Source: Paramacrobiotus metropolitanus
Lineage: Eukaryota > Tardigrada > Eutardigrada > Parachela > Macrobiotidae
Length of the DNA stretch: 64,000 bases
Assembly: GCF_019649055.1 (NCBI RefSeq)
Contig: NW_026570224.1
Coordinates: forward strand, 2,666,001 to 2,730,000
Reading direction: 5' to 3'
Positions 51,096 through 63,286 of this stretch are shown here, piece after piece (positions within the stretch are counted from its first letter, which is position 1; every line of letters starts with the position of its first letter). A program made the translations under genes and the position numbers. A model generated the notes under the pieces. That model ran no database searches and was not told the origin of the DNA. It saw only the letters and a program-made list of their open reading frames with translations.

Positions 51096-51728
51096 TGTGC
51101 CTGAATCATCCACCGAAGACAGAACCGGAAACCGACTGCAGAATTCGCGTCCCAAATTGTACTCGAGAGCGACGATGGAAAAAATTACCAGTAATTCTTC
51201 AGCGTTTAATAAACAAAATCACTCAACCTATATTATGGTATGCCACAGACTTTTTTGGATACGTTATTATCAAAGCCAAAACCTGAAAGGTAGCCAAAAA
51301 TGTGTGCCTGCCTTGGCGGTTGCGTATTCCACAGAGACTAGCTAGTAAAGCGCCCAGAAGTGTGGCGCCAAGCCGCCGGATATCCGCTGAAATCTAGCAG
51401 TGGATTGCTTATGTTTTTTAAACAAAGCTGTTCTTCAAACCGATTCAAACAGCGAAATATTTTAACTTTCCGCTTTCGAAGTCCATTTTTTTCGAATGGG
51501 AATTCCTAATTCTTCCGGCCTTCTTTCGCTGCGAAGTGCGAACCCGTACCATCCAATGCAGCCCATATGTCTGGGGAACTAAGAAATCAGAACGGTTAGC
51601 TACTAGATGGCTGTAAATACCAGTCGTCCCGCTGTCCATAAATTGTGACTGCACTCTGCTCGACATCCATCCGGATCCTTACGACCTTGTATTGCTGCAA
51701 AGTCGCAAGCGTCGGCATACTGCTAAGA
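51096..51728. promoter_or_regulatory. Divergent mTERF/APEX2 intergenic region
   Basis: 633 bp between start codons on opposite strands. Part is open on both strands, so 5' UTR boundaries are unclear. A bidirectional promoter is likely. Confidence 0.4.
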
Positions 51729-53623
51729 ATGAAAATCGTCACCTGGAACATCAACGGTATTCGGGCCACATCCGGAAGTCTGAAGGCCCTACTGGATAGT
51801 CTCGACGCCGACATTATCTGCCTGCAAGAGACGAAGATCACTCGGGAAATGCAAACAGCCAGTACGGCGCTGGTGGACGGCTACAACGCGTACTTCTCCT
51901 ACTCGCGGAAACGAGCCGGATATTCCGGTGTTGTCAACTACTGTCGGGATCGTGTGCGACCCGTTGCCGCGGAAGAGGGCCTTTCGGGGTATCTTGCCAC
52001 AGCCAACGGACGGCAGCCTGCGGCGGATACGGTGGGCTGTTATGGAAATTTGACGGACTTCCCTGACGGAGAACTGAAGGATCTGGACGGGGAGGGCCGC
52101 ACTGTCATCACAGAACATCAGTTCCGGGACAAGGAGGGACGGTTGCAGACTGTGTGTGTTATTAATGTTTATTGTCCGCATATCGACAAGGAACGTGATG
52201 ACAGGAAAGCCTATAAGGCAAATTTTTTTGCGTGTCTGCAAAAGCGCGCTGAAGCTTTGCTGACAGCAGGAAAGTAAGTATTTTCTTTCTGCCATTGTGC
52301 TGCCTTAAGTTTGATAAGGTAGGTAAATGAAAATGTTTTATGAAAATTTATCGTACATTTTGATGTTGTAACTGGGCTTTTCACATTTAATCAGTATTTT
52401 TCATTTAATCAGTATTTGCAAGTATACGTAGTACTCGGTAGAACTAAAAATTTTGTTGTTTAGTCTTTAGACAGTCAACACCTAATTATTTCGGAGCTGG
52501 TTTGTATTCACCAGGGCAATTTCGGTTTTGTCTGCATGATTTAAATTAGTTGTGTTTAGTTAAACGGTGATTTACTTTTTTTTTATTGCTTAGGCATGTG
52601 ATTATTGTTGGGGATCTCAACACTTCGCATCGACCAATAGACACGTGCGATTCTTGGACCGAAAATCCCTACCGCCTTTGGATGAACGATTTTCTTTTGG
52701 ACCACTCAATCGTTCTTCCAGCTTCTGCCCCATCGTCCGAAGATGGCGTTCCCCTGACTTGCGAAAATGATAAAAGTGACACACTCAGTCAGCCACCGGT
52801 TTCCAGCGCAAAATTCACCGATGCCTTCCGGTATTTTCAGCCAACAACGAAATGCGCGTACACCTGTTGGTCAACTTCCACTGGGGCTCGGCATAACAAC
52901 TATGGTTGCCGGTTGGATTATATTATCGCTGATAATGATCTGATAAAGACTGCATTTGTTGCTTGTGAAATACGAGCGGAAATTCAAGGATCTGATCACT
53001 GCCCTGTACGCGCTACCCTGGGTGTGGAATGTATCGCCGCGGAAAAGTGTCCATCATTGTGTACGAAATACATGCCAGAATTTCAAGGGAAACAGCAAAC
53101 TCTTCATGCTTTTTTTCGAAGCCAGACAGTTACGCAGGAAGCCGAGCCGTCTGTAAAGAAGCTGAAATTGACGGAAACTGTTATCACCACGAACAAACTC
53201 GTGAAATCTGCCTCGTTAAATGTCACGAAGAGTAAAGGACAGATGTCTTTGACGAATTTTTTCGGAAAGAGGACCGATGTGATTAACGCTGTAGTCGCCA
53301 CAAACCCCGTTGAAGCATCTGTTAAAGCAGAATCGCCTGCGTCGCCGGACGTTGTTTGCCTTGATACATGTAGTTCACAGTCATCCGGTGCCAGTGTCGT
53401 ATCGGATACGACAGATAGTGATAGTGATGCGGCTAGGATTCAATGGCAAAAATTGCTCAAAGGTCCACGACCGCCTCCGACTTGTCACTGTGGTCAGGCT
53501 TGCATCATGAAGAAAGTGAATAAAAAAGGTCCCAACAAGGGTAAGCAGTTTTATCTGTGCTCAAAGCCGCCGGGTGTGCCTGGTGATCCTAATGCTCGAT
53601 GTAATTTCTTTAGATGGATTTAA
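51729..53623 (+). CDS. APEX2: AP endonuclease 2 (APEX2)
   Basis: Two exons, 51729..52273 and 52594..53623; 1575 nt, 524 aa (human 518). The exonuclease-III fold carries its catalytic set: WNINGIR, LQETK (metal Glu), GDLNTSHRPID and GSDHCPV. APE2-specific blocks are present (GYSGVVNYCRD, AAEEGLSGY, NYGCRLDYI, CPSLCTKYMPEF). Two PCNA-interacting (PIP) boxes follow, QQTLHAFF and QMSLTNFF. The C-terminus is a GRF zinc finger (CHCGQACIMKK...QFYLCSKP...CNFFRWI), which binds single-stranded DNA. APE2 provides 3'-5' exonuclease/phosphodiesterase activity in base excision repair and ATR-Chk1 signalling. The codon before the ATG run is not needed; the start MKIVTWNING aligns with the family. All catalytic residues are intact. 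Confidence 0.96.
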
Positions 53624-54008
53624 TGCTTTGTGTGATATACTTGTTTGTAGTTTTAAAAATGATCTGTTGCTACCTGTTCATTGATATGCACCTTGCATAA
53701 TGATCTAGAATTTTGTGTAATTGTGTTCAGTATTAGTTGTGCAAACTACAAAAATTCGAAGCACGGATGAAATGACTCGCATCATGTACGTAAGTGATAC
53801 TGTCAAAGATCGATGTTATTGTGACAGTGAAGGTTGACCGCGAATCATCACAGTGGACATTGAAAATTATTGGTCTCCAAAGGAAAGCAAAGGACGAAAC
53901 TGTTATCAGTTGCAGGAAATTATCATTACATCCTGATTTTTAAAGTTTGTTTATTTTTCATGATTGAAAGTTGGGATTATCGATTTAACAAGCGCTGGGC
54001 CGCGTAAT
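53624..54008. other. Convergent intergenic region APEX2/PAN protein A
   Basis: 3' UTRs only. A near-terminal AT-rich tract, no other feature. Confidence 0.4.
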
Positions 54009-54662
54009 CTATGGACGAAGTGAAGCTAAATCCACAAAAGCAGTGGCAGTTTTATCCAGTCCAAATTCAGCTGACTGTGGAATGGTTTTCAGTGAGCATG
54101 CTCCATCTCTGCGAAACACAGATGCATTGCATTTCGCCACAATTTGGCACAATTTTTTGCATGTCTCTTTGTCGTCCACAACCAGCCAAGCAATTTGCCG
54201 TCCAACATAGATGTCTGTAGATGGCTTGATTGTCAGATGCTTGGTGGTTGTAGCGGCTAGAACGGAAGTGGATACGGGTAGGTACGAGCACTGAGCATCC
54301 TTGCTGACCAGTGTACAGACTTTGCTGGTTGTGTCAAAGTTAACAAAGTGACACGAAATTGTTCGGGAACAAGCTTGTGCGCATTCCATTGGTGATGGTA
54401 AAGGGCGTTGTGTGTTGGTTTCTCGTGAGGAACATGATGACTGCCATCCGTGCACTTCAACGGTACTGCCTATATATAATCAAAAGAAAAATTGTCAGTT
54501 GTTACAGAGCGGGATATTAAAGATCCTAGGACCATAATAATGCGAGTCTGACCTTTAGCTGCGTTCAGTTATTTTACCTGTAAGTTGGCCTTTAAGTTCC
54601 ATGATGCAGGTCGAAAGCAGAACAGCAGTTATTAACATGTTCAGTGATGGCTGCTGCAACAT
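54009..54662 (-). CDS. Secreted two-module PAN/apple-domain protein A
   Basis: Two exons in transcript order: 54662..54578 (85 nt, phase-1 end) and 54469..54009; 546 nt, 181 aa. Exon 1 encodes a signal peptide with core LITAVLLSTCIM. Exon 2 encodes two PAN-like modules, each with a CxxxC pair followed by further cysteines: ECAQACSRTISCHF...VC, then TCKKLCQIVAKC...AC. PAN modules are protein- or carbohydrate-binding folds of secreted and matrix proteins. There is no membrane anchor, so the product should be secreted. Gene structure (phase-1 intron right after the signal peptide) and module pattern match PAN protein B at 57531..58589 on the same strand, so the two are probably duplicates. No specific ligand can be inferred. 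Confidence 0.78.
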
Positions 54663-56425
54663 CTTTGCCACCAAAACATTAATTATGTAATTTAATAATG
54701 AAATGTATATGTATAAGAAATCACTCCGAAACTTTTGTGATAGGATGCGTAGCTGCGGCTAAAGACAGCGGGATGAGCTAAACGCTGAGTTAGAAGAAAT
54801 CAACTGGTTTGAAAAGCAACAATGAACAATGTACGACACCGCGGAGAATTTTGTAGCATTTACGAAGATTTTTAAAGGAGTATTACCATAGATCAACTAG
54901 GTATATATACTTATATTTATTTACTTATAATTCTACGCATGAAGTCTGCATTTTTGCACACCCGACCAACGGATAAACATCGTTCCGCACACGCTCGAGT
55001 TTCACGGTTCACATGGACCTACCATTATGATTTTTAGCTCGTGCATAAATACAACAGTTTTATACAGTGATACTGTGATATTATAGTTCTAGTATGTTTT
55101 AAAAAAAACTTTTATTTTTTGTGAAACGCTAGTTTAGTTGCGTTAGTATTCTTTAGATTCGAAATTGTACAAATAAATAAAATTAAATAAACAACGATTT
55201 TGGGTGTTTTTCCAGTTTTTAAAATTCATTCACTTTCACTAGTGTAAATCTGCGAAGGCGTAACGTTATTTGTCAAATATAAATAGTTAAATAAGTAAAA
55301 AAAATTGATACGCGCTGCAGTCGCCAACTTTGGCAGAACACTCGATCATCGGGCTAAAATAAATGTATAATATCGATATACAGTATCCGTATATATACAA
55401 GTACTGAATATAGATATGTTATCATATGTATGTGTTACACAATTTAATGGAAACTTACAAGTTAGTGGCGAGCATAATCGGTGAATGTACCTGAGATAGA
55501 TAATTATGTAAATTATGCACTATATAAATACTAGTTATAAGTGATAATATATTAGTACGTGAAATAAAAATTAATTTAGCTTAGAATAAGTTTAACTATG
55601 AGGTATAAAATTATACCGTTACGTTTGACCTTCAGTGCATGTTGCTGGTTTCAGACATATTTCCTTTTTAACATACAAAGTAATTCGATGCAGACTGTGT
55701 ACGAGTAGTATTATGTACAGTGCAAGCAAGCTGTTCGGGAGAATAATCATAAATGCTCAAAAATCGAGTATTGCTAAACATAAAATTTGTTCATAAATAT
55801 ATATACGAATATTAATAGTACCGTAATGAACTGCGTTCGTTCATGATTGTGCGTACGAGAATCTGCAATCACAGCGATTTTCATGGTAGCACAATATATT
55901 GGCATATGAGGCTTTGAGCTAGAAATTCCATTGTTGGTTATTTTTCTTCGAGATTTTACCAGATGGTAAATTTGCAAAGATTAAACTCTGCAATTATAAA
56001 ACAATCAAAACTATTGCAAATTGCTGATTAATAGTAAATTATGCTTTTGGAGTAGATTTATGTGGGTTAATCCTGAACTAATGTGTACATTCCATAGCAG
56101 GTATTAATTAAGCCATGTGCATTTCTGATAATTCACGGCAAGGAGTATCGTATGAACAATGTTACATATGGCTACACTTTAACAGTCGTAAAACGGCTAC
56201 CTCGTTCATCGAGGCGTTTTTTCTGACATCTTTCAGAAATGGAAGCATAAGAAGTTGTATAAATAATCAGCCACCAGAAAACATTTATTGGAAGTAAAAG
56301 CGAAAGTTACCGATTGGGGCCGTTTATTTATTATTTTCTGGCTGTGCAGTAAACTGGTCACGCATTTGTAGATTTATTGAATTTAATAATTTTCTGCAGT
56401 TTGATAAAGGGCTAAAAGGTCGAGT
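54663..56425. other. 1.8-kb intergenic region
   Basis: Very AT-rich spacer between PAN protein A (-) and the tyrosine-rich gene (+), hence a divergent regulatory region. It contains a TATA-like site at 56258. No gene recognised. Confidence 0.4.
56258..56266 (+). promoter_or_regulatory. Candidate TATA box of the tyrosine-rich gene
   Basis: TATAAATAA, about 160 bp upstream of the ATG at 56426. This fits a focused promoter for a highly expressed structural gene, but no initiator was identified. Confidence 0.4.
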
Positions 56426-57253
56426 ATGAGTAGAATGAATTTTCCTGCAATAACAGCATTCTTGATTGCATGGGTGTTACAAGGTACTGTGGCTGACGGG
56501 AAATACGGCAATTATCAAACGTACGGCAGTCCTGGACTTTTTTATTACGGGAATGGCCCGCCCATGTACAGTTCACCACCGGCATATTACGGATCATATT
56601 ATTCCGGAAATGGGTACGGCGATCCCTATAAATATCCTTCCTCGTACAGTGATTATTATGGCTACCCGGCTTATCAGCCGAGTTATGCGGATGATTATGC
56701 CTACGCGCCGCCTGCGTATGATTATCCATCCACCTATGATTCGCCCAAAAAATCTGCTTATTATCCCCTTCCCATAACTTATTCATCACCATCCTACACA
56801 TCATACGATTCTTACCAGCCGGCGTACGATTACAAGAAACCGGATTATCGCCCTCAATATTACGATGAGAAATACCAAAAACCCACTTATGATTACAACT
56901 ATGCTCCGCCGGCGTATGAGTACAAGAAACCGTCTTATGACTATTATTCGCCACCGTATGAAGTGTATCAGAGTCCACCGTACTATCAGTACTACGATGC
57001 AAAAAAGAAGCCCTACGCCAGTTACTCGTCGAGTTCATACGAATACAGTGGATACCATCCAGACGAGTATGCGCGCACTCCGGACAAATATCCAAAGGAA
57101 AGCTACAGTAGTTATGACACCTCGTACAGTAAACCTTACGAACGCCGGCAGCATGGATCATCCTATTATGGAACTGGACCATCCTATCGCAGTCTGGAGG
57201 ATTCTGCGGACTCCGATAACAGATCGACCAAAACTCAGACTAAGACCAAATAG
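56426..57253 (+). CDS. Secreted tyrosine- and proline-rich structural protein
   Basis: A single-exon frame of 275 aa. Residues 1-24 form a signal peptide (core FPAITAFLIAWVLQG). The mature part is low complexity, with roughly 64 tyrosines (about 23%) plus Pro, Ser, Asp and Lys. It has irregular repeats: APPAYDY / APPAYEYKKP, SPPYEVYQSPPYYQYY and KKPDYRPQYYDEKY. The Tyr-Pro spacing and lysines resemble cuticular, eggshell, byssal or adhesive proteins, which can cross-link through dityrosine or DOPA. Cysteine is absent from the mature part, so cross-links would be tyrosine-based. The tail is Ser/Asp/Thr/Lys-rich without an anchor. The gene lies between two secreted PAN proteins. A structural role is inferred from composition; no orthologue is recognised. 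The long minus-strand frame across it is an antisense artefact. Confidence 0.82.
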   Translation: MSRMNFPAITAFLIAWVLQGTVADGKYGNYQTYGSPGLFYYGNGPPMYSSPPAYYGSYYSGNGYGDPYKYPSSYSDYYGYPAYQPSYADDYAYAPPAYDYPSTYDSPKKSAYYPLPITYSSPSYTSYDSYQPAYDYKKPDYRPQYYDEKYQKPTYDYNYAPPAYEYKKPSYDYYSPPYEVYQSPPYYQYYDAKKKPYASYSSSSYEYSGYHPDEYARTPDKYPKESYSSYDTSYSKPYERRQHGSSYYGTGPSYRSLEDSADSDNRSTKTQTKTK

Positions 57254-57530
57254 GGCAAAATACAAAATTGTAACTTAAGCGCCAGCGATTGAAACGGTAT
57301 AATTACTTAACTTGTGTATCACAATACGTACATATAGCAAATTTCATGTAAACCGTATCCTTTTTCTGTGCGTCGATTTAACACCTGCTTCATTTTAATT
57401 ATGTATATAAATTTGCTTACACAAATGGGTCCTTGAAAGAATAAACAAAATCTGCAACAATAAATAAACTTTGGAATAACAACATCTCATATGCACATGT
57501 ATGTCACAAAGGTCAACCATATTATAAAAA

Positions 57531-58589
57531 TTACGATGCCACGTATGCCACGGACATATCAGTCATTCCCAGACGTTTTGTCGGCCCAGAGATTCCTTTC
57601 AGCGTACACGCCTGTGGTCCATGTCCGCCGGCAGAAACCTGGGCTACTTTGCACTTGGGCTGAATGTTGCACAACCCTGTGCAGTCGTCTGTCGATACGC
57701 CCAGGGCGCCATCCAGGATAATGTCACCTTTATTGTTGGTCAGGGCTTTTGTATCAATGTTGCCCATTCTCGGTGTGAATTTCTTCTTCTCTACACCCAG
57801 CAGCATATTTTCCTCCGACCGTCTCTGGAAGATACAGTCGAAATTGGCGGGCACTAAACCGCATTGGACTTCTTTGGAATTATACGAGGCGAACAAACAA
57901 GCGTGGTCCGCTTTGCATTTTGCCAAACAATCCTCCTCCGTTGAACTGGCTTCGTAAGCAATTTCCTGATTGCAGATGGCTTGCCAAAATATCATTTTTA
58001 CGGTCTTGCCGCCTGTAGTACACAATGCACGAACTTCATTCTAACACCTTTACTACAGGTGTATAGTATAACGGTCGAGGTGACGGATAATATATAGCTG
58101 CAACTTGCCACCAGAAAGCACTCTTAAGAAATTTAAAATGTACAGCAGATACTAAATCTGTTATCTCAAGATGCATCCGCTGCTGCAGACCTTCCACAAT
58201 AATATTGTTGTTATGACACACTGATATATTGCGGATAGCACTAGTGCAACATTTCACAAACAATGCCATGTCCTTGAACATAATTCCTTGAATACTAAGA
58301 ACAAGATATTTCTCGATCCAGATTTTTCTTCAGTTATGTTACAAAACTAACCTGCGGCAGGCTTTGGATTGGGCGCAGCATATCCCAAGTTTGCGACTGC
58401 AAGAAATGCTCAAATCTGAAGTGTGCAGGTCTTAAAGCCGATAAAGCTATTGCAATTTTTGTACCCGACAAATATAGTCGTCGCGTAAATCCATTTGTTA
58501 TTTTAAATGTCTTTATGTTCGTCATCGGTTTGAATATAGCGCTACGTACCTGCTCCCAAAAGCGCTAATAAAGAGACGGAATAAAGCAT
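57531..58589 (-). CDS. Secreted two-module PAN/apple-domain protein B
   Basis: Two exons in transcript order: 58589..58550 (40 nt) and 58012..57531; 522 nt, 173 aa. Exon 1 encodes a compact signal peptide (MLYSVSLLALLGA) and ends in phase 1 at a GTACGT donor. Exon 2 starts with GlyLys and carries two PAN-like modules: DCLAKCKADHACLFASY...QC, then DCTGLCNIQPKC...AC. No membrane anchor. The intron phase, signal-peptide exon and double-module layout repeat those of PAN protein A, 3 kb away. An alternative first exon inside 58281..58189 also fits the phase but has no convincing signal peptide. Function unknown; probably an extracellular adhesion or matrix protein. Confidence 0.75.
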
Positions 58590-59540
58590 TGTCGGGCAGA
58601 TTTCTATAGTTGTGAAAACAAATTTTCGCTAGATTTTGCACAGAAAATGCGCAATTGATCGAATGAAATCTTTATCACGTTGGCGACAACAAGGATGCCG
58701 CATCTGCGTAAAACATCTGTTTATGATCTTATGCCTAGAGGAAATCTATATAAAGGTTGTTAACTTGGCTCTGTGTACGCGGTACATTTCTGAATTTGTG
58801 TACGAGTATACAGCGTTTTTGCTTCACAGTAAACACTTCCTTAATCCTCTTTCTTATAAGATGTAATTCTGCGGAAAACCGGAATTTTAATCGGCGAAAT
58901 GCAACGTAGCATCGTGAATCACGCCTTCCATCGTGCATTTTTGTATTTCCTGTTCGGCATGCATACGACGGCCGGTAGTCGATTCATATGCACATAAAAT
59001 ATGAAGAACAATCACCGACGTGCCGCATTGTGCGACGAAATTTACAGCGCTTGCTTACAATTTGGATAAAAACCTGCACAATAAAATAGGTGACAAAAAC
59101 GTCAAATGGTTGTATGTAGCATGCTGCATTAAGGAAAAATTTTCTTACTATTTGTTGCATATGTTCGCTTCTAAACTGCAGCACTGTTTTGCAAGGTGTA
59201 GTTCTATTTAATGGTTGTCCTAAAGAAGCAGTGTTTTATTCAAGTGTTTATTTAATTGTTTCGCTATTGCTTTACGCATGTGAAATATTAGATGCGTACG
59301 TTTTCTGCACTTCCTACGAGTAAGCTTTTATTTCGGTACAGAACTATGCTCACATCAGTAGCTACATTCACGAAACACTTTCTGCATATCCAGTCACTGC
59401 AATGCAATCAGTTCTGATCGTCGACAAGTTTTTTCCGATTGTGGCATAATTATAAAATCGTTATCATATTAAGATTACAAAAATAACATAAATTACCCTA
59501 TTGTAATTGTAATTAACACTATTGTAAAACGTCGTTGTCA
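58590..59540. other. Intergenic region PAN protein B-P450
   Basis: 5' flank of PAN protein B and 3' flank of the P450 (both -). No other feature. Confidence 0.4.
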
Positions 59541-61294
59541 TTAACGAGGCGTTACCACAACATCGAAGGGATCAGGATACATCACTACGGCGTCGTTCAT
59601 CTTAAGCGACGGTAAACCCTGGCCTTTAGGTACAGAGAAGATGAAATTCTGCATCAAATTGGCAAACACCAGAAATACTTCCTTGCGTGCCAACTGCTCA
59701 CCAATGCAGGATCGTCGTCCAGCCGAAAAGGGTATAAAGTAATCCGGAGCATGCAGTTTCCCATTAACTACAAACCGTTCGGGTTTGAATGTTTCTGGCT
59801 CTTCCCACAAATCCGGGTCGTGGTGAATGGAGTGCAAATGCAATACAACACGAGTGTCTAAACCAAAAATACGTGTTCCTGACATTAGTCAAATGTCAAA
59901 CAGATAGTGAACAATTAAAATTTAATTGGTAACTACTCTACAGTCTGTATATGACGGAGATATAAATTTGGATTTAAACTATACTTCTACAATTACTGCG
60001 AAGTGATACTTTGGTAATGATAGCAAGAGTAAAAGAATAACAATTTAGCGCTCCATGTTTTTCAAGCAGGTTTTAATTAATTATGGTTACTAATAACACC
60101 GGAAAAAGATCCCGTAACCGAAAAAGAACTGACCTTTTGGTATCGTGTAGCGTCCGATAGCGGCGTCTTCTGTGCTCATATGCGGCACAGCAAACGGGAT
60201 GACGGTGTACATTCGTAGCGTTTCCCATATGACTGCTTCGACATAAGCCAATGCTTCGCGATCTTGCAGAGTTATTTGTGCGCCACGGCTGGTAGAACGA
60301 TCCAAAGTCTCATGGATTTTATCTTGTACCTCTGGATGATGCAGAAGCATGGCTATGGTCCTAACACAATTTGAAAATCTTCCACATTTCTCTTTGATTC
60401 GATTAATTAGCATTATTCATTAATCATTACTCAAAGTACCATTGCAATGTCGTTGCTGTTGTCTCGAATCCGCCGCCAAAAAGATCCAGCAAAGACGACT
60501 CCAGCTTTTCCGCCGTGAATGCCTGCCCCGATGGGCTACCGGGTTTCTGAGCGTGGTCCAGCCATGCGTCAATGAAATCCCGGTGTACATCCGGTACCCG
60601 TGTGTCTTCGTGTTCGCGGACAACCTTTTTCAGAAAGTTGACACTGGAGCGGAAGCTCTCAATAAATTTCTTGACTTTGCCGAGCGGTAGATAATTTAAT
60701 ATGGGAAAAGAAGAGCGCCGTGCAGCCACCAGGACCAATTTGATTCCTTCGGTCATCGCTTCGCTAACCACACGGAATTCCGGATCACCATACTGGAACG
60801 ATTTTCCCAGTAAAATGGCAGAGATTACATTAGCTGCGGCGTTGGTGATTGGTAGGCGCGGGTTAAAGGGCGCGCCGTTGGTGTTCCGGAAATGGTCAAT
60901 CAGGGTGTCGGCTTCCTGGAGGATGATGTTCTCCATGTCAGCCTTACCGAAACCGAAACTGCGCAAGGTCAGCAGCGTGAAGCGCCGCACTTCTCGATCG
61001 TCAGTATCCACACCACCGGCGATAATGCCTGGTAAATACATTCGAAAGTCGAAATTAATATTGTACAGCATGTGGCTATTATATCGTTTATACAACAGAT
61101 TCTCCACTTGATAGATTAATTAAATGCACTAGGGAAGTATTTATCGTGTCAATATCGTTTGAGACTTGCCGGGTTGCAGATCGCCAAATCGTACTTCCGG
61201 CGGTCGTCCAGCAAACTCCCAGGCTTTGTCGATCACGGCTTCCCGAAACAATCGATATGACGTTATCACAACACTGTATCTGTAATCATAGAAC
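59541..61294 (-). CDS. Cytochrome P450, CYP2 clan, 5' end not found
   Basis: Four exons in transcript order: 61294..61170, 61028..60440, 60360..60134, 59878..59541; about 426 aa recovered. Motifs are in order: FAGRPP, RRFTLLTLRSFGFGK (helix C), the I-helix oxygen-activation motif GGGFETTATT, K-helix ETLR, FKPERF, and the heme-binding loop FSAGRRSCIGE with the Cys thiolate ligand. The C-helix, PERF and heme motifs place it in the CYP2 clan of microsomal monooxygenases. The first visible exon needs a phase-2 upstream exon carrying the membrane anchor and proline hinge (about 70-80 aa). None was found up to 64000, so the gene is either partial here or 5'-truncated. The intron between 61170 and 61028 appears to be GC-AG (donor GCAAGT). 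Substrate unknown. Confidence 0.87.
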
Positions 61295-63286
61295 CTGCAG
61301 TTTTATAAGTGATAATTTCCACTCTATAATCATGGATAATCTACCGACTGTCGAGTACTCCTATAAGTAATGGTATTAAACATAACTAAAATCCATTACT
61401 CCCTCCCGGGGCGCCCTGGGGGAGGGGGAACGCATGCGACAAGCTTTATTAAATTAAACAAATTTCGCTTTTTTATAGAAAGAGTACTAGTTAGAGTATT
61501 TTTATAGAACGAGTTATAGAAAGCGTAGCATACCGGATCAAAAGCTGTGCACGTTTGTTTGTCTACCAAGAGTTAGTGACGTGAACTTTCGCGCGAAGCC
61601 AAAGACAATTGTTAGTGCGGAAATTTATATTAGAAACAGTAAACCATTTTAACTGTTAACCGTGACCATATTACTGTATTTTAAACTAGCGAAATCCGAT
61701 GCTATGTAATATCAAAGAAAAATTAATTGTAAGAAAAAGTGGGGTTTCGCGCGAACCGCGAAACCGACGTACTTCTTTCCTGTGAGATTTGCTAGAATTC
61801 TATGAAAAATAGTAATTTTATTATGAATTTTTGTTTTTATTTTGTTTTGAAAAATAAAAGACAAGTTTGTTTTGATTCAATTTCGTGACCGGATTTTGTA
61901 CAGTTAAACAAGTACGCACTTTACGTCGTTCACTAATTATCACTATTGTACACAAAATGTACACAATTATTTCAATAGCGTGATAACAATATCAACATCT
62001 AATTACGCTTAAACGAAACAACATTCTCTACGGTACCGATTACTGAAGCAGCATTACCACGTTGAATTGCTTGTTAGAGAGATGTTCCGTAGTCTAGCTG
62101 TGTCAGTTCAGCTTGACTACGATCAAACTCTTTCACCTGCGCTAGGCAAGCATGAGGCATCTTTCAATACTTAATCCCAGACAGCGCACTATGCAAGTGC
62201 ATTGTCTTATCAGACTGTCTGCATTATATGGCAACACAGTATACATGATACTAAATCTTGCTGGTAAGTGGTAACTAACTGATACTAAGTTCAATTTGCA
62301 GCACCATTGCATCTTGCAGTAGGAAACTTGTTTGTTTTTTGATAAATTTTGCTTTACTGCCTTTAGCCGAGAACACCATTTTCCACGTATTGCAATCGGG
62401 ACTATAATTATATCGACATTCGATCAGTTTCGATGGCAGTTTCTGGTGCCTGTATTTTTTTAAATTGTAATACATAATTATTATATGGAATCGGTTAATA
62501 ATGTTCGCCGCTGTTTTGATGGGAAGCAGTGGAGGATTAAGTAGTGCAGCGTATTTTTGAGTTAGAAATCTTTCCATGTGTTTCGTTTTAATGTAAATTG
62601 TAAAAAATAAACTTGTTGGTGCAGGCCGAATTATAGAATATGACATTGTAGTTTTAAACAGTACAGTAACTATAGATACTAGAAGTATACAAGTAGAAAT
62701 ACTTGTACAGTATTAGTGGGTTAGCGTTTACCAGCTGTAAAACTGGGCAACTCATAAAATTCGGAAATTTTGCCCATGGAGTTGGTAAGCGGATAGGTGT
62801 TATTTCATTTATAAGAACGCGCGATATATGCTAGGTCCAAAAATGAGCACGGGGCGGGATTATCACACATACACGTAAGGCCCTTACATGTATGCATTTT
62901 GGCACCGCCCTCATACAAACATAGTTACATCTAATGTGCGCGGCAGCGAATCACTGCGTTTTGGGTTCGGCCGTGACGTCACTTATCTAGATGGATCCTT
63001 ATTTGTGTAGCATACAAGCTGCCAACGCACTCCCCATATTATGTGGTCACAAAATATCTATAGATACAGATAGCCATGGCACACTGTTGCTTTCAGTATA
63101 GAAAGCCATGTATGATGTACGTAATGTCTCTATTACCCCATTCCAGCTCTGCGAAATGGAGTTGCACAGCATTTTTGTATACAGATGGTTTCAAGTTAAT
63201 CAGCTACGTTTGAGAGAAATCTCACTGTCTGCTATATATGCAATTGCACTACGCTTTTGTAAGTGAGTTACTACTTTGGACTATTT

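Noticed and set aside
56412-57182. 256-codon minus-strand frame
   Set aside because: Exactly antisense to the tyrosine-rich gene. The His/Asn/Arg-rich product reflects complementary TAT/TAC codons.
58189-58281. Alternative first exon for PAN protein B
   Set aside because: Phase fits, but the peptide is not a signal sequence. The exon at 58550..58589 gives a proper one.
62859-62920. Short inverted repeat around 62895
   Set aside because: Arms of about 13 bp with a mismatch; too weak to call alone in an AT-rich repeat area.
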